Shown: positions 27,867-36,839 of the stretch, piece by piece
Layout: the number at the start of each line of letters is the position of its first letter
Numbering within the stretch: position 1 is the first letter of the stretch
Source of the DNA: Oceanobacillus sp. Castelsardo
GTDB lineage: Bacteria; Bacillota; Bacilli; Bacillales; Amphibacillaceae
Direction: 5' to 3'
Assembly (NCBI RefSeq): GCF_001659985.1
Contig: NZ_LYCS01000002.1
Coordinates: 62,001-126,000 of the forward strand
DNA length: 64,000 nucleotides
The notes under the pieces: generated by a model
What the model was told of the DNA's origin: nothing
The model's database searches: none
Seen by the model: only the letters and a program-made list of their open reading frames with translations
Program-made: the position numbers and the translations under genes

Positions 27867-28634
27867 ATGATGCTAAAACTAAATGATGTTAGCAAAGTAT
27901 ATGAAGGGAAAGTGGCTTATAGAGCCTTAACGGATATTAATTTGGAAGTCGAGCAGGGGGAATTTGTAGCGATTATGGGACCTTCTGGTAGTGGAAAAAC
28001 TACCTTACTAAACATTATTTCCACGATTGACGAACCTACAACAGGTGAGGTAGAAATCAATGGGAAGGGCCCACACACCCTCAAGAAAAATGATTTAGCA
28101 AGATTCCGCCGAAGGGAGCTTGGTTTTGTCTTTCAAGATTTCAATTTATTGCATACCCTAACGGTCGAGGAGAATATTGTTTTACCACTAACATTAGATG
28201 GTACGCGTGTAAAAGAAATGAAGCAAAAAGCAGGGAGTATTGCGGAGAAACTTGGCATCTCTCACATTATGGGTAAACGAACCTATGAGATTTCTGGCGG
28301 TCAAGCACAACGAGCTGCGGTTGCTCGGGCGATGATTCACGAACCGGCATTATTACTTGCAGACGAACCAACGGGAAATCTTGATTCCAAGGCATCTAAA
28401 GATGTGATGGAAATGCTTGTATCCATTAATGAAAAGGAAAAAACAAGTCTACTCATGGTAACCCATGATCCACAGGCTGCAAGTTACTCTGACCGGGTAA
28501 TCTTTATCAGGGATGGTAAGCTACATTCCGAGATTCATCGAGGGGAGAGCAGGCAAGCATTTTTCCAAAAAATCATTGACATGCTTTCCTTGATGGGAGG
28601 GGATGGAAATGACCTTTCGTCAGTTCGCATTTAA
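27867..28634 (+). CDS. Bce-type ABC transporter ATP-binding protein
   Basis: A 255-aa MacB/BceA-type ATPase. Walker A GPSGSGKTTLL, signature ISGGQAQRAAVARA and Walker B LLLADEPTGNLD are present. Two adjacent ATG codons follow GAAAGGGGA. The permease reading frame begins 32 bp before this gene ends. By family, such pairs detect and remove peptide antibiotics (bacitracin, nisin, mersacidin) acting on lipid II. The specific drug cannot be inferred. Confidence 0.88.
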   Translation: MMLKLNDVSKVYEGKVAYRALTDINLEVEQGEFVAIMGPSGSGKTTLLNIISTIDEPTTGEVEINGKGPHTLKKNDLARFRRRELGFVFQDFNLLHTLTVEENIVLPLTLDGTRVKEMKQKAGSIAEKLGISHIMGKRTYEISGGQAQRAAVARAMIHEPALLLADEPTGNLDSKASKDVMEMLVSINEKEKTSLLMVTHDPQAASYSDRVIFIRDGKLHSEIHRGESRQAFFQKIIDMLSLMGGDGNDLSSVRI

Positions 28635-30498
28635 TAACGTTTTACGTAATAAGCGGTTATATATTGCCTATTTCTTAAGCAGCCTATTTACGGTTATGGT
28701 ATTTTTTACTTTTGCCATTTTTGCCTTCCATCCTGCCCTTTCAGCAGGGGCCAATTCAGATGCACTTTTTGGTATGGGGGTTGCCGGTGGAATTATTTAC
28801 ATTTTTTCATTCTTTTTTGTCTTATATTCCATGAGTTCATTTCTACAGTCGAGAAAGAAAGAATTCGGCTTATTGATGATCCAAGGAGCTTCAACTAGAC
28901 AAATTCGGCTCATGGTATTTTTAGAAAACATGCTGATTGGATTTTTTGCAACAGTTGGTGGGATACTACTTGGTTTAGTATTTGCAAAAGGTATTCTTCT
29001 ACTTGCAGAAAACGTACTAATCATTAGTCAGGAACTTAATTTTTATTTTCCGACACTAGCTATTGTTGTCACGTTTATTAGCTTTATCATTTTGTTTTTG
29101 ATCATATCAATTTTTGTTACTTTTGTCTTGCGTTCGAACAAACTAATTGATTTGATTAAAGGTGATAAACAATCAAAAGGGGAACCAAAATCATCTATAT
29201 TTTTGGCAATCTTTGCAGCACTTCTCCTTATCATAGGTTATGGGACCGCCCTATATGTCAAAGGAGAAACAGTTGTAACTGCAATGGTTCCTGTCATTAT
29301 CGTTGTCATGATAGGGACATACCTTCTGTTTACCCAGCTAAGTGTATATATTATCCGTCGCATGAAAAACAACAAAATGATTTTTTGGAGAAAGACGAAT
29401 ATGCTGCTCTTTTCTGATCTTTCCTTTCGACTAAAAGATAACGCAAGAACATTTTTCATGGTAGCAATGATTTCTACGGTTGCTTTTAGTGCCATTGGAA
29501 CATTGTACGGGTTCCAGTCCCTCCTTACTAAAGGAATGAAAGAAGAAAATCCTTATACACTAACATATTATCCACTTGAGGATAGTAGCGGAAAAGACAT
29601 CGAGCAAGACATAAACCAGATTAATGCCATTTTCAAGGAAGAAAATATTCAAACAGAAATGGCGAAAGCAGAATTAACCTATTATGACATGAAGCAAGAT
29701 GACAGGAACATCCTGATAGCGAAAGCTTCTGACTATAATCGTTTTGCCAAGCTAATTGGAGAAAAAGAACTAAATCCTACAAAAAGTGAAGCAATTGTTG
29801 TAGACCAAAGTGAAAAGATTGTGTCCAATATGGATGCTGGTAAAATCTTAATGGAATCACCAATTCGATTGGGAAACGGTGATGACATTCATCCTAGCAA
29901 AAAAATAGAGACGGAAGTATTGCCTGAATTAAACGGCTACTATGTGGTGAATGATGAAGTATATGGGGCTTTAGGAAAACCAGTAAGAAGCGAGACACAT
30001 TACGTATGGAAAGCGAAACATGGTCAGGAAGATAGCATCATTAATGCTGGAAGAAAAATATCCGAACAAGTTGGATTTGAAGCACAAGCAATCGATTATA
30101 TGGTTTATGAAATTAATAAGTTTTATGGACCGGTTCTATTTATTGGATTGTTTATTGGAATTGTCTTCTTTGTCTCTTCCGGGAGCTTTCTCTATTTCCG
30201 ATTATATACCGACTTGGATGAGGACAAACGAAAATTCCGCTCCATTGCCAAGATCGGTCTAACCCAACATGAACTTGGAATAGTGGTTAATCGTCAAACC
30301 GCAATTATGTTTTTTACTCCAATTGTTGTGGCTCTTGTCCATGGGGCTGTCGCATTAACCGCTCTATCCCACTTTTTCAGTCATGACTTAACAAAAGAGG
30401 CATCTCTTGTTCTTGGAAGCTTTGCCGTCATCCAAATTGTTTATTTCTTAATTGTACGGTACTTTTATGTGAAGCAGATTAAAGAAGCGATTTACTAA
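28603..30498 (+). CDS. Bce-type ABC transporter permease (FtsX family)
   Basis: A 631-aa protein with ten predicted membrane segments: four in the first ~210 residues, a group around 200-310, and the last three after ~505. A large extracellular domain of about 200 residues lies between helices 7 and 8 (NPYTLTYYPLEDSS ... YMVYEINKFYGP). That topology defines BceB-like permeases, whose outer domain recognises the antibiotic. No histidine kinase or regulator lies beside it, unlike most bceAB loci, though the lia genes are 3 kb away. Confidence 0.88.
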   Translation: MEMTFRQFAFNNVLRNKRLYIAYFLSSLFTVMVFFTFAIFAFHPALSAGANSDALFGMGVAGGIIYIFSFFFVLYSMSSFLQSRKKEFGLLMIQGASTRQIRLMVFLENMLIGFFATVGGILLGLVFAKGILLLAENVLIISQELNFYFPTLAIVVTFISFIILFLIISIFVTFVLRSNKLIDLIKGDKQSKGEPKSSIFLAIFAALLLIIGYGTALYVKGETVVTAMVPVIIVVMIGTYLLFTQLSVYIIRRMKNNKMIFWRKTNMLLFSDLSFRLKDNARTFFMVAMISTVAFSAIGTLYGFQSLLTKGMKEENPYTLTYYPLEDSSGKDIEQDINQINAIFKEENIQTEMAKAELTYYDMKQDDRNILIAKASDYNRFAKLIGEKELNPTKSEAIVVDQSEKIVSNMDAGKILMESPIRLGNGDDIHPSKKIETEVLPELNGYYVVNDEVYGALGKPVRSETHYVWKAKHGQEDSIINAGRKISEQVGFEAQAIDYMVYEINKFYGPVLFIGLFIGIVFFVSSGSFLYFRLYTDLDEDKRKFRSIAKIGLTQHELGIVVNRQTAIMFFTPIVVALVHGAVALTALSHFFSHDLTKEASLVLGSFAVIQIVYFLIVRYFYVKQIKEAIY

Positions 30499-30521
30499 GA
30501 AATGTTGAAGAACTAGTAGTT

Positions 30522-30558
30522 AAAATCCTCACAAACAAAGTTTGTGAGGATTTTAGGT
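30522..30558 (+). terminator. Terminator after the Bce-like permease
   Basis: A perfect 15-bp stem AAAATCCTCACAAAC / GTTTGTGAGGATTTT with a 3-nt loop and a short T tail. Confidence 0.85.
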
Positions 30559-30650
30559 TTATGAAAATGGACTATATTCCTTTATTCATTCTTTTGTTTC
30601 TTAATCGCGGGATATGTACTCATTTTTCCACACCTTTTTCTATCACAAAT

Positions 30651-31211
30651 TTATTCTTCTATTTCATCTACTATTTTTTCCGCAGCCCTTCGAAATAAAT
30701 TACTCATATGTGTAAAAGAAGCAACTAGAAGGAGTTTTCTTAAATACTCCTCACCCTTATCATCCACCATTTTATCTTCTATCGCATTATTGATTTTTAA
30801 AGTATCTTTTTTAAATTGCTCCACATTTCTCTCATTTGAAGTAATATAAGTGTTGTATATTTCCTCCAATGAAAACTCTTCTTCTGTTACTTTTTTATTT
30901 AATCGTGACAATGTTTTCTTAATATCATTTATAGATAATGAACTCTTCATCTGATAAATCATACTGATAAGCATGATATGTTCTTTTGAATATTTTTTAT
31001 TCTTTACGGGAAAAAATAATTTACCCTTTGCATAATTATTAATCATTGTTTTTGTAAGTATTTTTTCCTCTGCATTCCGCTTCGTTTGGGAAAATTTATT
31101 TTCAAATAACTGAATCACTTGATCCATATATAAATCTATATCAGGTATTTCTTCTATAGATAATTGAGTATCCAAATATAATTTTTCTATCAGTTCATCC
31201 ATGTTTTGCAT
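30651..31211 (-). CDS. DUF1836-family protein
   Basis: A 186-aa soluble, mostly helical protein. The region LTKTMINNYAKGKLFFPVKN resembles the winged-helix, MerR-like start of DUF1836 proteins, suggesting DNA binding. It continues KYSKEHIMLISMIYQMKSSL. It is divergent from the hemolysin III gene; the 137-bp spacer holds a good promoter for that gene, which may be its target (inference). Function is not established for this family. Confidence 0.7.
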   Translation of the reverse strand: MQNMDELIEKLYLDTQLSIEEIPDIDLYMDQVIQLFENKFSQTKRNAEEKILTKTMINNYAKGKLFFPVKNKKYSKEHIMLISMIYQMKSSLSINDIKKTLSRLNKKVTEEEFSLEEIYNTYITSNERNVEQFKKDTLKINNAIEDKMVDDKGEEYLRKLLLVASFTHMSNLFRRAAEKIVDEIEE

Positions 31212-31270
31212 GATATAACCCCTATTGTATTTTCTTTTATTATAAAATAAATATTTTATTTAGTAAAACA

Positions 31271-31300
31271 TTGACTACGTGGTAACAATACGTGTATGAT
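31271..31300 (+). promoter_or_regulatory. Sigma-A-type promoter of the hemolysin III gene
   Basis: A -35 box TTGACT (31271-31276), an 18-bp spacer and a -10 box TATGAT (31295-31300), about 50 bp before the start codon. The motif ACTACGTG occurs twice nearby (31274 and 31320 area) and could be an operator. Confidence 0.6.
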
Positions 31301-31348
31301 GTACATATAGTTATTGAAACTACGTGACGAAGTGGAGGAATAAAGTAA

Positions 31349-31999
31349 ATGAATTCTTATATACGAGAACCAATTAACACATGGACTCATTTAATAGGAG
31401 CAATTTTAGCATTGTTTGGTTTAGTGGCAATGGTTGTGAAGGCAGTAATCACTACCAATTCTTGGCTGGTCACTATAGCTGTTATAATTTTTGGAGTGAG
31501 TATGATTTTATTATATACGGCATCCGCTACATACCATATGGTAATAGCAAAAGACCGCGTTATAGCTTTCTTAAGAAAAATTGACCATTCCATGATTTTT
31601 GTTCTTATTGCAGGAACATACACTCCATTTTGCTTAATTACACTGCAAGGAACGAAACTTGGGTGGATATTATTTTTTATAGTGAATGGACTTGCCGTAT
31701 TAGGTGTAACGTTTAAATTAACTTGGTTTCATTCCCCACGTTGGTTGTCTACTTCGATTTATATAGGAATGGGATGGCTTGTAATTTTTTTCACCGGAGA
31801 GCTAGCACCTGGTTTAGGTGCTGGTGGAATGACTTTTCTAATTCTAGGTGGAGCTTTCTATACAGTTGGCGGACTTATTTACGGATTTAAACCAAAGTTC
31901 CTTCAGTTTAAAAATTGGGGTTTCCATGAGATTTTTCACCTTTTCATTTTATTTGGAAGCCTCTTTCACTTTATTTGTGTCTATGCATATGTTTTATAA
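31349..31999 (+). CDS. Hemolysin III / PAQR-family membrane protein
   Basis: A 216-aa protein with seven hydrophobic helices. Conserved residues of the hemolysin III family are visible: INTWTHLIGAILAL, SATYHMV, KIDHSMIFVLIAGTYTPFCL and the terminal HEIFHLFILFGSLFHF, whose histidines coordinate zinc in PAQR proteins. The haemolysin name is historical; a membrane-homeostasis or hydrolase role is more likely. Monocistronic with its own promoter and terminator. Confidence 0.88.
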   Translation: MNSYIREPINTWTHLIGAILALFGLVAMVVKAVITTNSWLVTIAVIIFGVSMILLYTASATYHMVIAKDRVIAFLRKIDHSMIFVLIAGTYTPFCLITLQGTKLGWILFFIVNGLAVLGVTFKLTWFHSPRWLSTSIYIGMGWLVIFFTGELAPGLGAGGMTFLILGGAFYTVGGLIYGFKPKFLQFKNWGFHEIFHLFILFGSLFHFICVYAYVL

Positions 32000-32024
32000 C
32001 ACGTCAAATAGGGCGTGTTTTTTT
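31998..32024 (+). terminator. Terminator overlapping the hemolysin III stop
   Basis: AACACG (31998-32003) pairs with CGTGTT, followed by a run of T. Confidence 0.6.
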
Positions 32025-32081
32025 GCATAAATGCTCTTCTTTTCCAAATACTAGTAATAAGAAGTTTAGAGGAGGGTGTTT

Positions 32082-32546
32082 ATGAAAAAAGTTTTATTCC
32101 CTATTGCTTTTTTGTTTGTATTTTTAACAGGGTTTGAACATGCTGAGAATCTAGAGATTACAAAAATTGAAACAACGGTCATAGAAGCAAATCACGAACT
32201 GCGGTATGATTTTGAAATCAAGAATAACGGTAACGAACCTATTAAAAGTGAATTTGATTATCCAGGTAACCAACCCTATGGGATTGAGCTAGTCGTTAAA
32301 CCAAATGAAAAATTAGCAAAGTTAATGGAAATAGAAGGAAATACAGAGCATCAAAAAATGCGACCTTTAGGTAGTGGCAGTAGAGGGTTTTTCGAGGCGA
32401 ACAGCGAGTCCTATTTTCATGTGTCTTACCAAATCAAGAATGGAGCAGATTTTGATAAAGTGAAAAAGCATGCTTTAGATTCATCATTACTTATCTTAGA
32501 TGGAATTGAAATATCTGTAGAATTCCCTCTCAAGAATATTAAATAA
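32082..32546 (+). CDS. Secreted protein of unknown function, 154 aa
   Basis: The ATG at 32082 follows GGAGG. A hydrophobic signal peptide covers residues 1-20 (VLFPIAFLFVFLTGFEHA) and lacks a lipobox. The mature part has alternating beta-strand patterning (YDFEIKNNGNEPIKSEF ... YGIELVVKP ... SYFHVSYQI), suggesting an Ig-like or BsuPI-like beta sandwich. I cannot assign a family with confidence. It stands alone between a terminator and a repeat element. Confidence 0.6.
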   Translation: MKKVLFPIAFLFVFLTGFEHAENLEITKIETTVIEANHELRYDFEIKNNGNEPIKSEFDYPGNQPYGIELVVKPNEKLAKLMEIEGNTEHQKMRPLGSGSRGFFEANSESYFHVSYQIKNGADFDKVKKHALDSSLLILDGIEISVEFPLKNIK

Positions 32547-32609
32547 AGACGGGTACTAATCCGGTATTTGTGCTTTTGTGTATTGGAATTCAGTACTCAA
32601 CGGGCAGCT

Positions 32610-32865
32610 TTAGATTAAAAGAAGCTGAGACATAAATAAAGTATTTAACCCTAAAGACGAACAATTCGCTATTTAAGCGTAGGAAATATACGCAGACTCC
32701 TGCGGGAGGGAAGGCCTAGGTGAGACACCGAAGCGCGATAGCGCAAGGAGGCTCACCAGCCGCCCGCGGAAAGCGAAGTATATTTCCGAAGCGATTATTC
32801 GCTCAATCATGTTCGGATTTCATGTGGTTAAAAAACTTTTGTCCCAGCCTCTTTCCCCTATTAAT
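32610..32865. repeat. Long GC-rich palindromic repeat of Bacillaceae type
   Basis: A ~250-bp element, more GC-rich than its surroundings. Its outer ends (AAGAAGCTGAGACA and TGTCCCAGCCTCTTT) form an imperfect inverted repeat. Inside, GGAAATATAC pairs with GTATATTTCC. The core has CTCCTGCGGGAGG, GGCCTAGGTGAGAC, AAGGAGGCTCACC and CCGCCCGCGGAAAGCG. From memory, this core recurs in many intergenic regions of Bacillus and Oceanobacillus genomes. It could fold into one long hairpin. Its right end touches the stop of the coiled-coil gene. Confidence 0.75.
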
Positions 32866-33796
32866 AATCCTCTACAAATTGTTTACGGTCATGAAGAACC
32901 AGTTCCAGTTCCTTCTCCTTTAAACCAATCTGTTCTTTTATATTTTTAATAATTCGACCTACTTCTAGTCGTTTTTGACTTACTTGTTCCTGCGATTCTT
33001 TAATTCTTTCCTGAACTAAGTAATCAGTAAAGAAATTATCTAAGAAAAAGTCCGCAAATTTCAACATACCAGAAATATCTATTGTAATATCTAAATTTGC
33101 TTCTACGTCTAATAGTTCTTTTTGAAAAGTACGTAAACTTTTTTGTGCGCGGTTAATGGCTCCCATCGCCTCATCCATATTGCTATGTTTCAGTAGACTA
33201 GATACCGCACCACCACCAAACATGTCGAATAGCCCCCATGTCGCAGCACTATCTAACGAATCTCCTGCAATCTTAAGATCAGCTTCCGCTTTATTTCCTG
33301 CTAATAAAGCTTCCTCTAATTCTTCTATGTATGCCCTCAAGTCCTCTTCCCTCTCACGAAATTCAAATAACGTAGTGGAAGATGCGCTTTGTTTAATAAT
33401 TCTTTCTTTTTCGGTAAAAATTTCGTTATATCGACTTTCTACATCTCCCATTTTTTCGATATTGTATTGCAGATTTTTTATCTCTAATTTTATATCTTTT
33501 TTATGTTTTTTTGCCTCATTTAATTGGATTTGAACGGCAAGGACTTCTTGTTTTTCTTTTTCCAGTTTTTCTACCTTATTCCCTAACAAGGTTTGGACCA
33601 AATTTGTAAAACTTAATCCCTCTAATCTTGCCACATCCTTTTCTTCTTCTGTTAATTGATTGGAGAGTAATGAAATATTTTCTTCAATTATCGTAAGCTC
33701 ATTTTCATAATCTACAATTTGTAATTGCCACTTTTTCTTTTTTCTAATTTTCGTTTTTAATTCTATGAGTTCTTGATTATGTTTATCTTCAAACAT
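32861..33796 (-). CDS. Coiled-coil hypothetical protein, 311 aa
   Basis: A 311-aa soluble protein with long Lys/Glu-rich coiled coils at residues ~1-120 and ~215-311. A Gly-rich central stretch, AATWGLFDMFGGGAVSSLLKHS, could insert in a membrane or form a turn. No enzymatic motif or signal peptide is seen. The architecture recalls Bacillus proteins of unknown role near stress genes, but I do not recognise it. Flanked by a repeat element and a terminator, it appears monocistronic. Confidence 0.6.
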   Translation of the reverse strand: MFEDKHNQELIELKTKIRKKKKWQLQIVDYENELTIIEENISLLSNQLTEEEKDVARLEGLSFTNLVQTLLGNKVEKLEKEKQEVLAVQIQLNEAKKHKKDIKLEIKNLQYNIEKMGDVESRYNEIFTEKERIIKQSASSTTLFEFREREEDLRAYIEELEEALLAGNKAEADLKIAGDSLDSAATWGLFDMFGGGAVSSLLKHSNMDEAMGAINRAQKSLRTFQKELLDVEANLDITIDISGMLKFADFFLDNFFTDYLVQERIKESQEQVSQKRLEVGRIIKNIKEQIGLKEKELELVLHDRKQFVEDY

Positions 33797-33857
33797 CTAA
33801 AATTCCCCCTCCATTACTATACGAATGAACTTATGTGTAAGTTTCATATTCATTTAA

Positions 33858-33890
33858 AAAATCCTACCCAATGTATACGGGCAGGATTTT
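33858..33890 (-). terminator. Terminator after the cupin gene
   Basis: AAAATCCTACCC (33858-33869) pairs with GGGCAGGATTTT (33879-33890) with one mismatch, ending in T on both strands. Confidence 0.7.
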
Positions 33891-33896
33891 ACCTAT

Positions 33897-34463
33897 CTAA
33901 ACTTGTTCATCATGTATAGCTTCCTCTTTTGTTTGATGAACAGTCCCGAATCGATGCTCAGGTGGTGCATAGATAGAATATAATTTTAGTGGCTCATTAC
34001 CTGTATTCACGATATTATGCCAAAAACCAGCAGGCACCATAATTGCATCATCATCAGAAACTTTAACATTATAATCTAAACGATCTTTTCTTTTCCCCAT
34101 CTGAACAACGCCTTCCCCATCTTCTAAACGTAAAAATTGATCTGTCGTTTGATGAATTTCCAATCCAATATCTTCACCAACTGGTATACTCATCAAGGTA
34201 ACTTGTAAATGCTCTCCTGTCCAAATCGCCGTTCGAAATGTATCATTTTCTTTCGTAGCTTCCTCAATATCTAGAGTAAAAGGCTGTTTACCATGGTCTT
34301 TAACTAATCTATCTTCTATGTCAATACTCGCGTTCAAGGAGTAATCATCCATGTTTCCATAAGGTATCGGCATATTTACTGGCTGTCTAACATGGTAAAT
34401 ACCATACGGATGAACATGATACGGATTCAGATAATAATATGGATAATAATACATATACATCAT
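33897..34463 (-). CDS. Cupin-domain protein with Tyr/Pro-rich N-terminus
   Basis: A 188-aa protein. Residues 1-35 are unusually rich in Tyr, Pro and His (MYYYPYYYLNPYHVHPYGI). Residues ~85-165 form a cupin_2 fold with metal-ligand positions in GLEIHQTTDQFLRLEDGEG and MVPAGFWHNIVNTG. The Tyr-rich head recalls spore-coat or surface proteins; that is speculation. The start follows a GGGGGG run. Divergent from the MFS gene. Confidence 0.75.
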   Translation of the reverse strand: MMYMYYYPYYYLNPYHVHPYGIYHVRQPVNMPIPYGNMDDYSLNASIDIEDRLVKDHGKQPFTLDIEEATKENDTFRTAIWTGEHLQVTLMSIPVGEDIGLEIHQTTDQFLRLEDGEGVVQMGKRKDRLDYNVKVSDDDAIMVPAGFWHNIVNTGNEPLKLYSIYAPPEHRFGTVHQTKEEAIHDEQV

Positions 34464-34599
34464 TCCCCCCCATTTGAATTCAAGTTATCCTATGCACCAA
34501 AATATAAAAGGTACTTTGTCTAGGTTTCTTAGAAATCATACTTCCCTATTTGATGTTATACTTAATTCAAATAGTTATATAGAAATAAGGTGTCCATTT

Positions 34600-35784
34600 A
34601 TGTCCTATATCGAAAAAGGAACTGCATTCTACCATAAGGCACTATTTGCCTTATTCTCTGGTAGCTTCGTAACATTTAGCTTACTTTACAGTGCCCAACC
34701 TTTAATTCCTATATATTCAAGCCAATTTGGTGTATCACCTACAAATGCTAGTTTATCCCTTTCCTTTTCAACTGGGATGTTAGCTATGGTAATGCTTTTT
34801 ACTCCAAGCCTGTCTAATTCAATTGGACGTAAACGGATCATGTCGATTGCTCTTTTGGGGGCTTCGATTCTTTCCATTTTAACCGCTATAACACCAAACT
34901 TTTCACTATTGCTACTTAGCCGAGCATTATTAGGGGCAGTTTTAGCTGGTTTTCCAAGTATTGCGATGACATACATATCTGAAGAATTCCACCCGAAAGA
35001 ATTAGGTACCGTTATGGGAATCTATATTAGTGGAAATACAGTGGGTGGCCTATCAGGTAGGATCGTTACTAGTGCTCTCACGGATTGGTTCTCGTGGGAA
35101 ATCGCCCTTTTCATCATTGGGGGTATCGCACTCTTTATCAGCATTTGGTTTTGGAGACATTTGCCTGAGGAACAACATTTTGTAAAGGAATATGGTACGT
35201 TAAAAAACTTAATCCCGGAATTGGTCTACCATTTTAAAAATCCTGCATTACTTTGTCTTTACGGTTTATCTTTCTTACTAATGGGGAGTTTTGTAACTCT
35301 ATATAACTACATTACTTATTTATTAATCGGCGAACCTTATCATTTAAGTCATGCTGCAGTCGGTTCCATCTTTTTTGTCTATTTAGTTGGAACATTTAGC
35401 TCTACCTTTATGGGTAATCAAGCGGATCATCACGGTAAGTCTAAAATTTTACCACTTGGTATTTTAATCATGACGATAGGTGCAATTGGTACATTATATG
35501 AAGGTTTATGGATTAAAATAGTAGCAATTGCTGTATTTACCTTTGGCTTTTTTGGCAGTCATTCTATCGCAAGTGCTTGGGTTGGCCAGAAGGCAACAGC
35601 TCATAAAGCACAAGCTTCTTCTCTCTATTTATTATTCTACTATGGTGGCTCTAGCTTATTTGGTACATTGGGAGGAATTTTTTGGAGTAATTATGGATGG
35701 AATGGTGTAATCGGAATGATTAGTGTATTATTAGGCATTGCTTTTATATTGGTAGGAAAGCTTGTACTTTCAAAAAAGACTTAA
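34600..35784 (+). CDS. MFS transporter (YnfM/AraJ-like, 12 TM)
   Basis: A ~394-aa major facilitator with twelve hydrophobic segments. The cytoplasmic loop SLSNSIGRKRIMSI after helix 2 and GFPSIAMTYISEEFHPKELG mark the DHA1-type drug or sugar efflux branch. The frame is open 42 codons further upstream, but ATG 34600 has AAGGTG eight bases before it and begins where family homology should. Substrate unknown. Confidence 0.85.
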   Translation: MSYIEKGTAFYHKALFALFSGSFVTFSLLYSAQPLIPIYSSQFGVSPTNASLSLSFSTGMLAMVMLFTPSLSNSIGRKRIMSIALLGASILSILTAITPNFSLLLLSRALLGAVLAGFPSIAMTYISEEFHPKELGTVMGIYISGNTVGGLSGRIVTSALTDWFSWEIALFIIGGIALFISIWFWRHLPEEQHFVKEYGTLKNLIPELVYHFKNPALLCLYGLSFLLMGSFVTLYNYITYLLIGEPYHLSHAAVGSIFFVYLVGTFSSTFMGNQADHHGKSKILPLGILIMTIGAIGTLYEGLWIKIVAIAVFTFGFFGSHSIASAWVGQKATAHKAQASSLYLLFYYGGSSLFGTLGGIFWSNYGWNGVIGMISVLLGIAFILVGKLVLSKKT

Positions 35785-35810
35785 TATCCTTTTCTATTTT
35801 TTTAAATAAA

Positions 35811-35846
35811 TAGAGATTTAAGGGGAATAGTTCCCTTTAAATCTCT
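35811..35846. terminator. Bidirectional terminator between the convergent MFS and mntA genes
   Basis: TAGAGATTTAAGGG pairs with CCCTTTAAATCTCTA with one bulge. Confidence 0.65.
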
Positions 35847-35858
35847 ATATGAATTCTA

Positions 35859-36806
35859 CTACTCTCCATTTAGGCCATTATAAATTTTATCAATGTTATA
35901 TTCTAAAAACTTAATATAAGTGTCTCCCGCTTCCCCTTTCTTCCCTATTTCATCTGAAAAGATTTTATCTTTATAGATATCCACACCACTTTCTTTAGAA
36001 ACTGTTTCCATTGGTCTAGAATCTACATTCGTTTCTAAGAATAACGCAGGAACGTTATGCTCTTTTAAGAAACTGACTAGTGACTTGATTTGCTCTGGAG
36101 ATCCGTTTTCCTCCGTATCAATTTCCCAAATATAACCTTCTTCTAACCCGTATCTATCTGCCATATATTGAAATGCACGTTCACTCGTTACGAGAATTCG
36201 ATTTTCTTCCGGTATTTCAGCAATTTTATTTTTATATTCTTCATCAATTTCTTTTAATTCAGCCATATAAGCATCAGCATTTTTTTCATATTCCGCTTTA
36301 TTCTCGGGATCTACTTTCATTAATGCGTCACGGGTGTTTTCTGCTATAATCATTCCAACATTTGGATCTAGGAAAGCATGGGGATTAATTTCATGCTCCT
36401 CTTCTCCTTTACCAATTAAATACTCGGGTTCTACACCTTTCGTTAATTCAAAAATATTTTCATCTTTTTGCCCAACGGTATCCATCATTTTGAAAAACCA
36501 GCCGTGCTCTCCACCTTCAAGATTCAGCCCATTATAAAATAATATATCTGCATCGGTAGCCTTTTTAATATCTTCTGGAAGTGGCTCATATTCATGTGGG
36601 TCTGTACCAATAGGGACGAGATTATGAATTTCTACATGCTCCCCACCAATTTGATGTACAATATCTTCTAACAATGTAAAACTAGTTACCACTTTTAAAG
36701 CATCCTCATTGTTAACATTAGCGTCGTTCTCCTCATCTCCGCCACAGGCAGCTAATAGTAACGATATAACGGTTAAACTTAATACTAATTGAACTAACTT
36801 TTTCAT
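35859..36806 (-). CDS. mntA: Manganese (or zinc) ABC transporter substrate-binding lipoprotein
   Basis: A 315-aa cluster A-I protein with lipobox LLAAC at about residues 17-21. Metal ligands are in GTDPHEYEP, EINPHAFLDP, TSERAFQYMADRYG (a Glu where zinc proteins usually have His) and the late EIDTEENGSPEQ. It has no His-rich loop, unlike the znuA product at 11877, which favours manganese. It is the last gene of the mntB-mntC-mntA-like operon. Confidence 0.85.
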   Translation of the reverse strand: MKKLVQLVLSLTVISLLLAACGGDEENDANVNNEDALKVVTSFTLLEDIVHQIGGEHVEIHNLVPIGTDPHEYEPLPEDIKKATDADILFYNGLNLEGGEHGWFFKMMDTVGQKDENIFELTKGVEPEYLIGKGEEEHEINPHAFLDPNVGMIIAENTRDALMKVDPENKAEYEKNADAYMAELKEIDEEYKNKIAEIPEENRILVTSERAFQYMADRYGLEEGYIWEIDTEENGSPEQIKSLVSFLKEHNVPALFLETNVDSRPMETVSKESGVDIYKDKIFSDEIGKKGEAGDTYIKFLEYNIDKIYNGLNGE

Positions 36807-36839
36807 CTTTTCTTACCTCTTCTCTTTTTTTTAGATTAT

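Noticed and set aside
30651-31211. Kinase or response regulator for the Bce-like transporter
   Set aside because: No receiver, HisKA or ATPase motifs; the sequence fits DUF1836.
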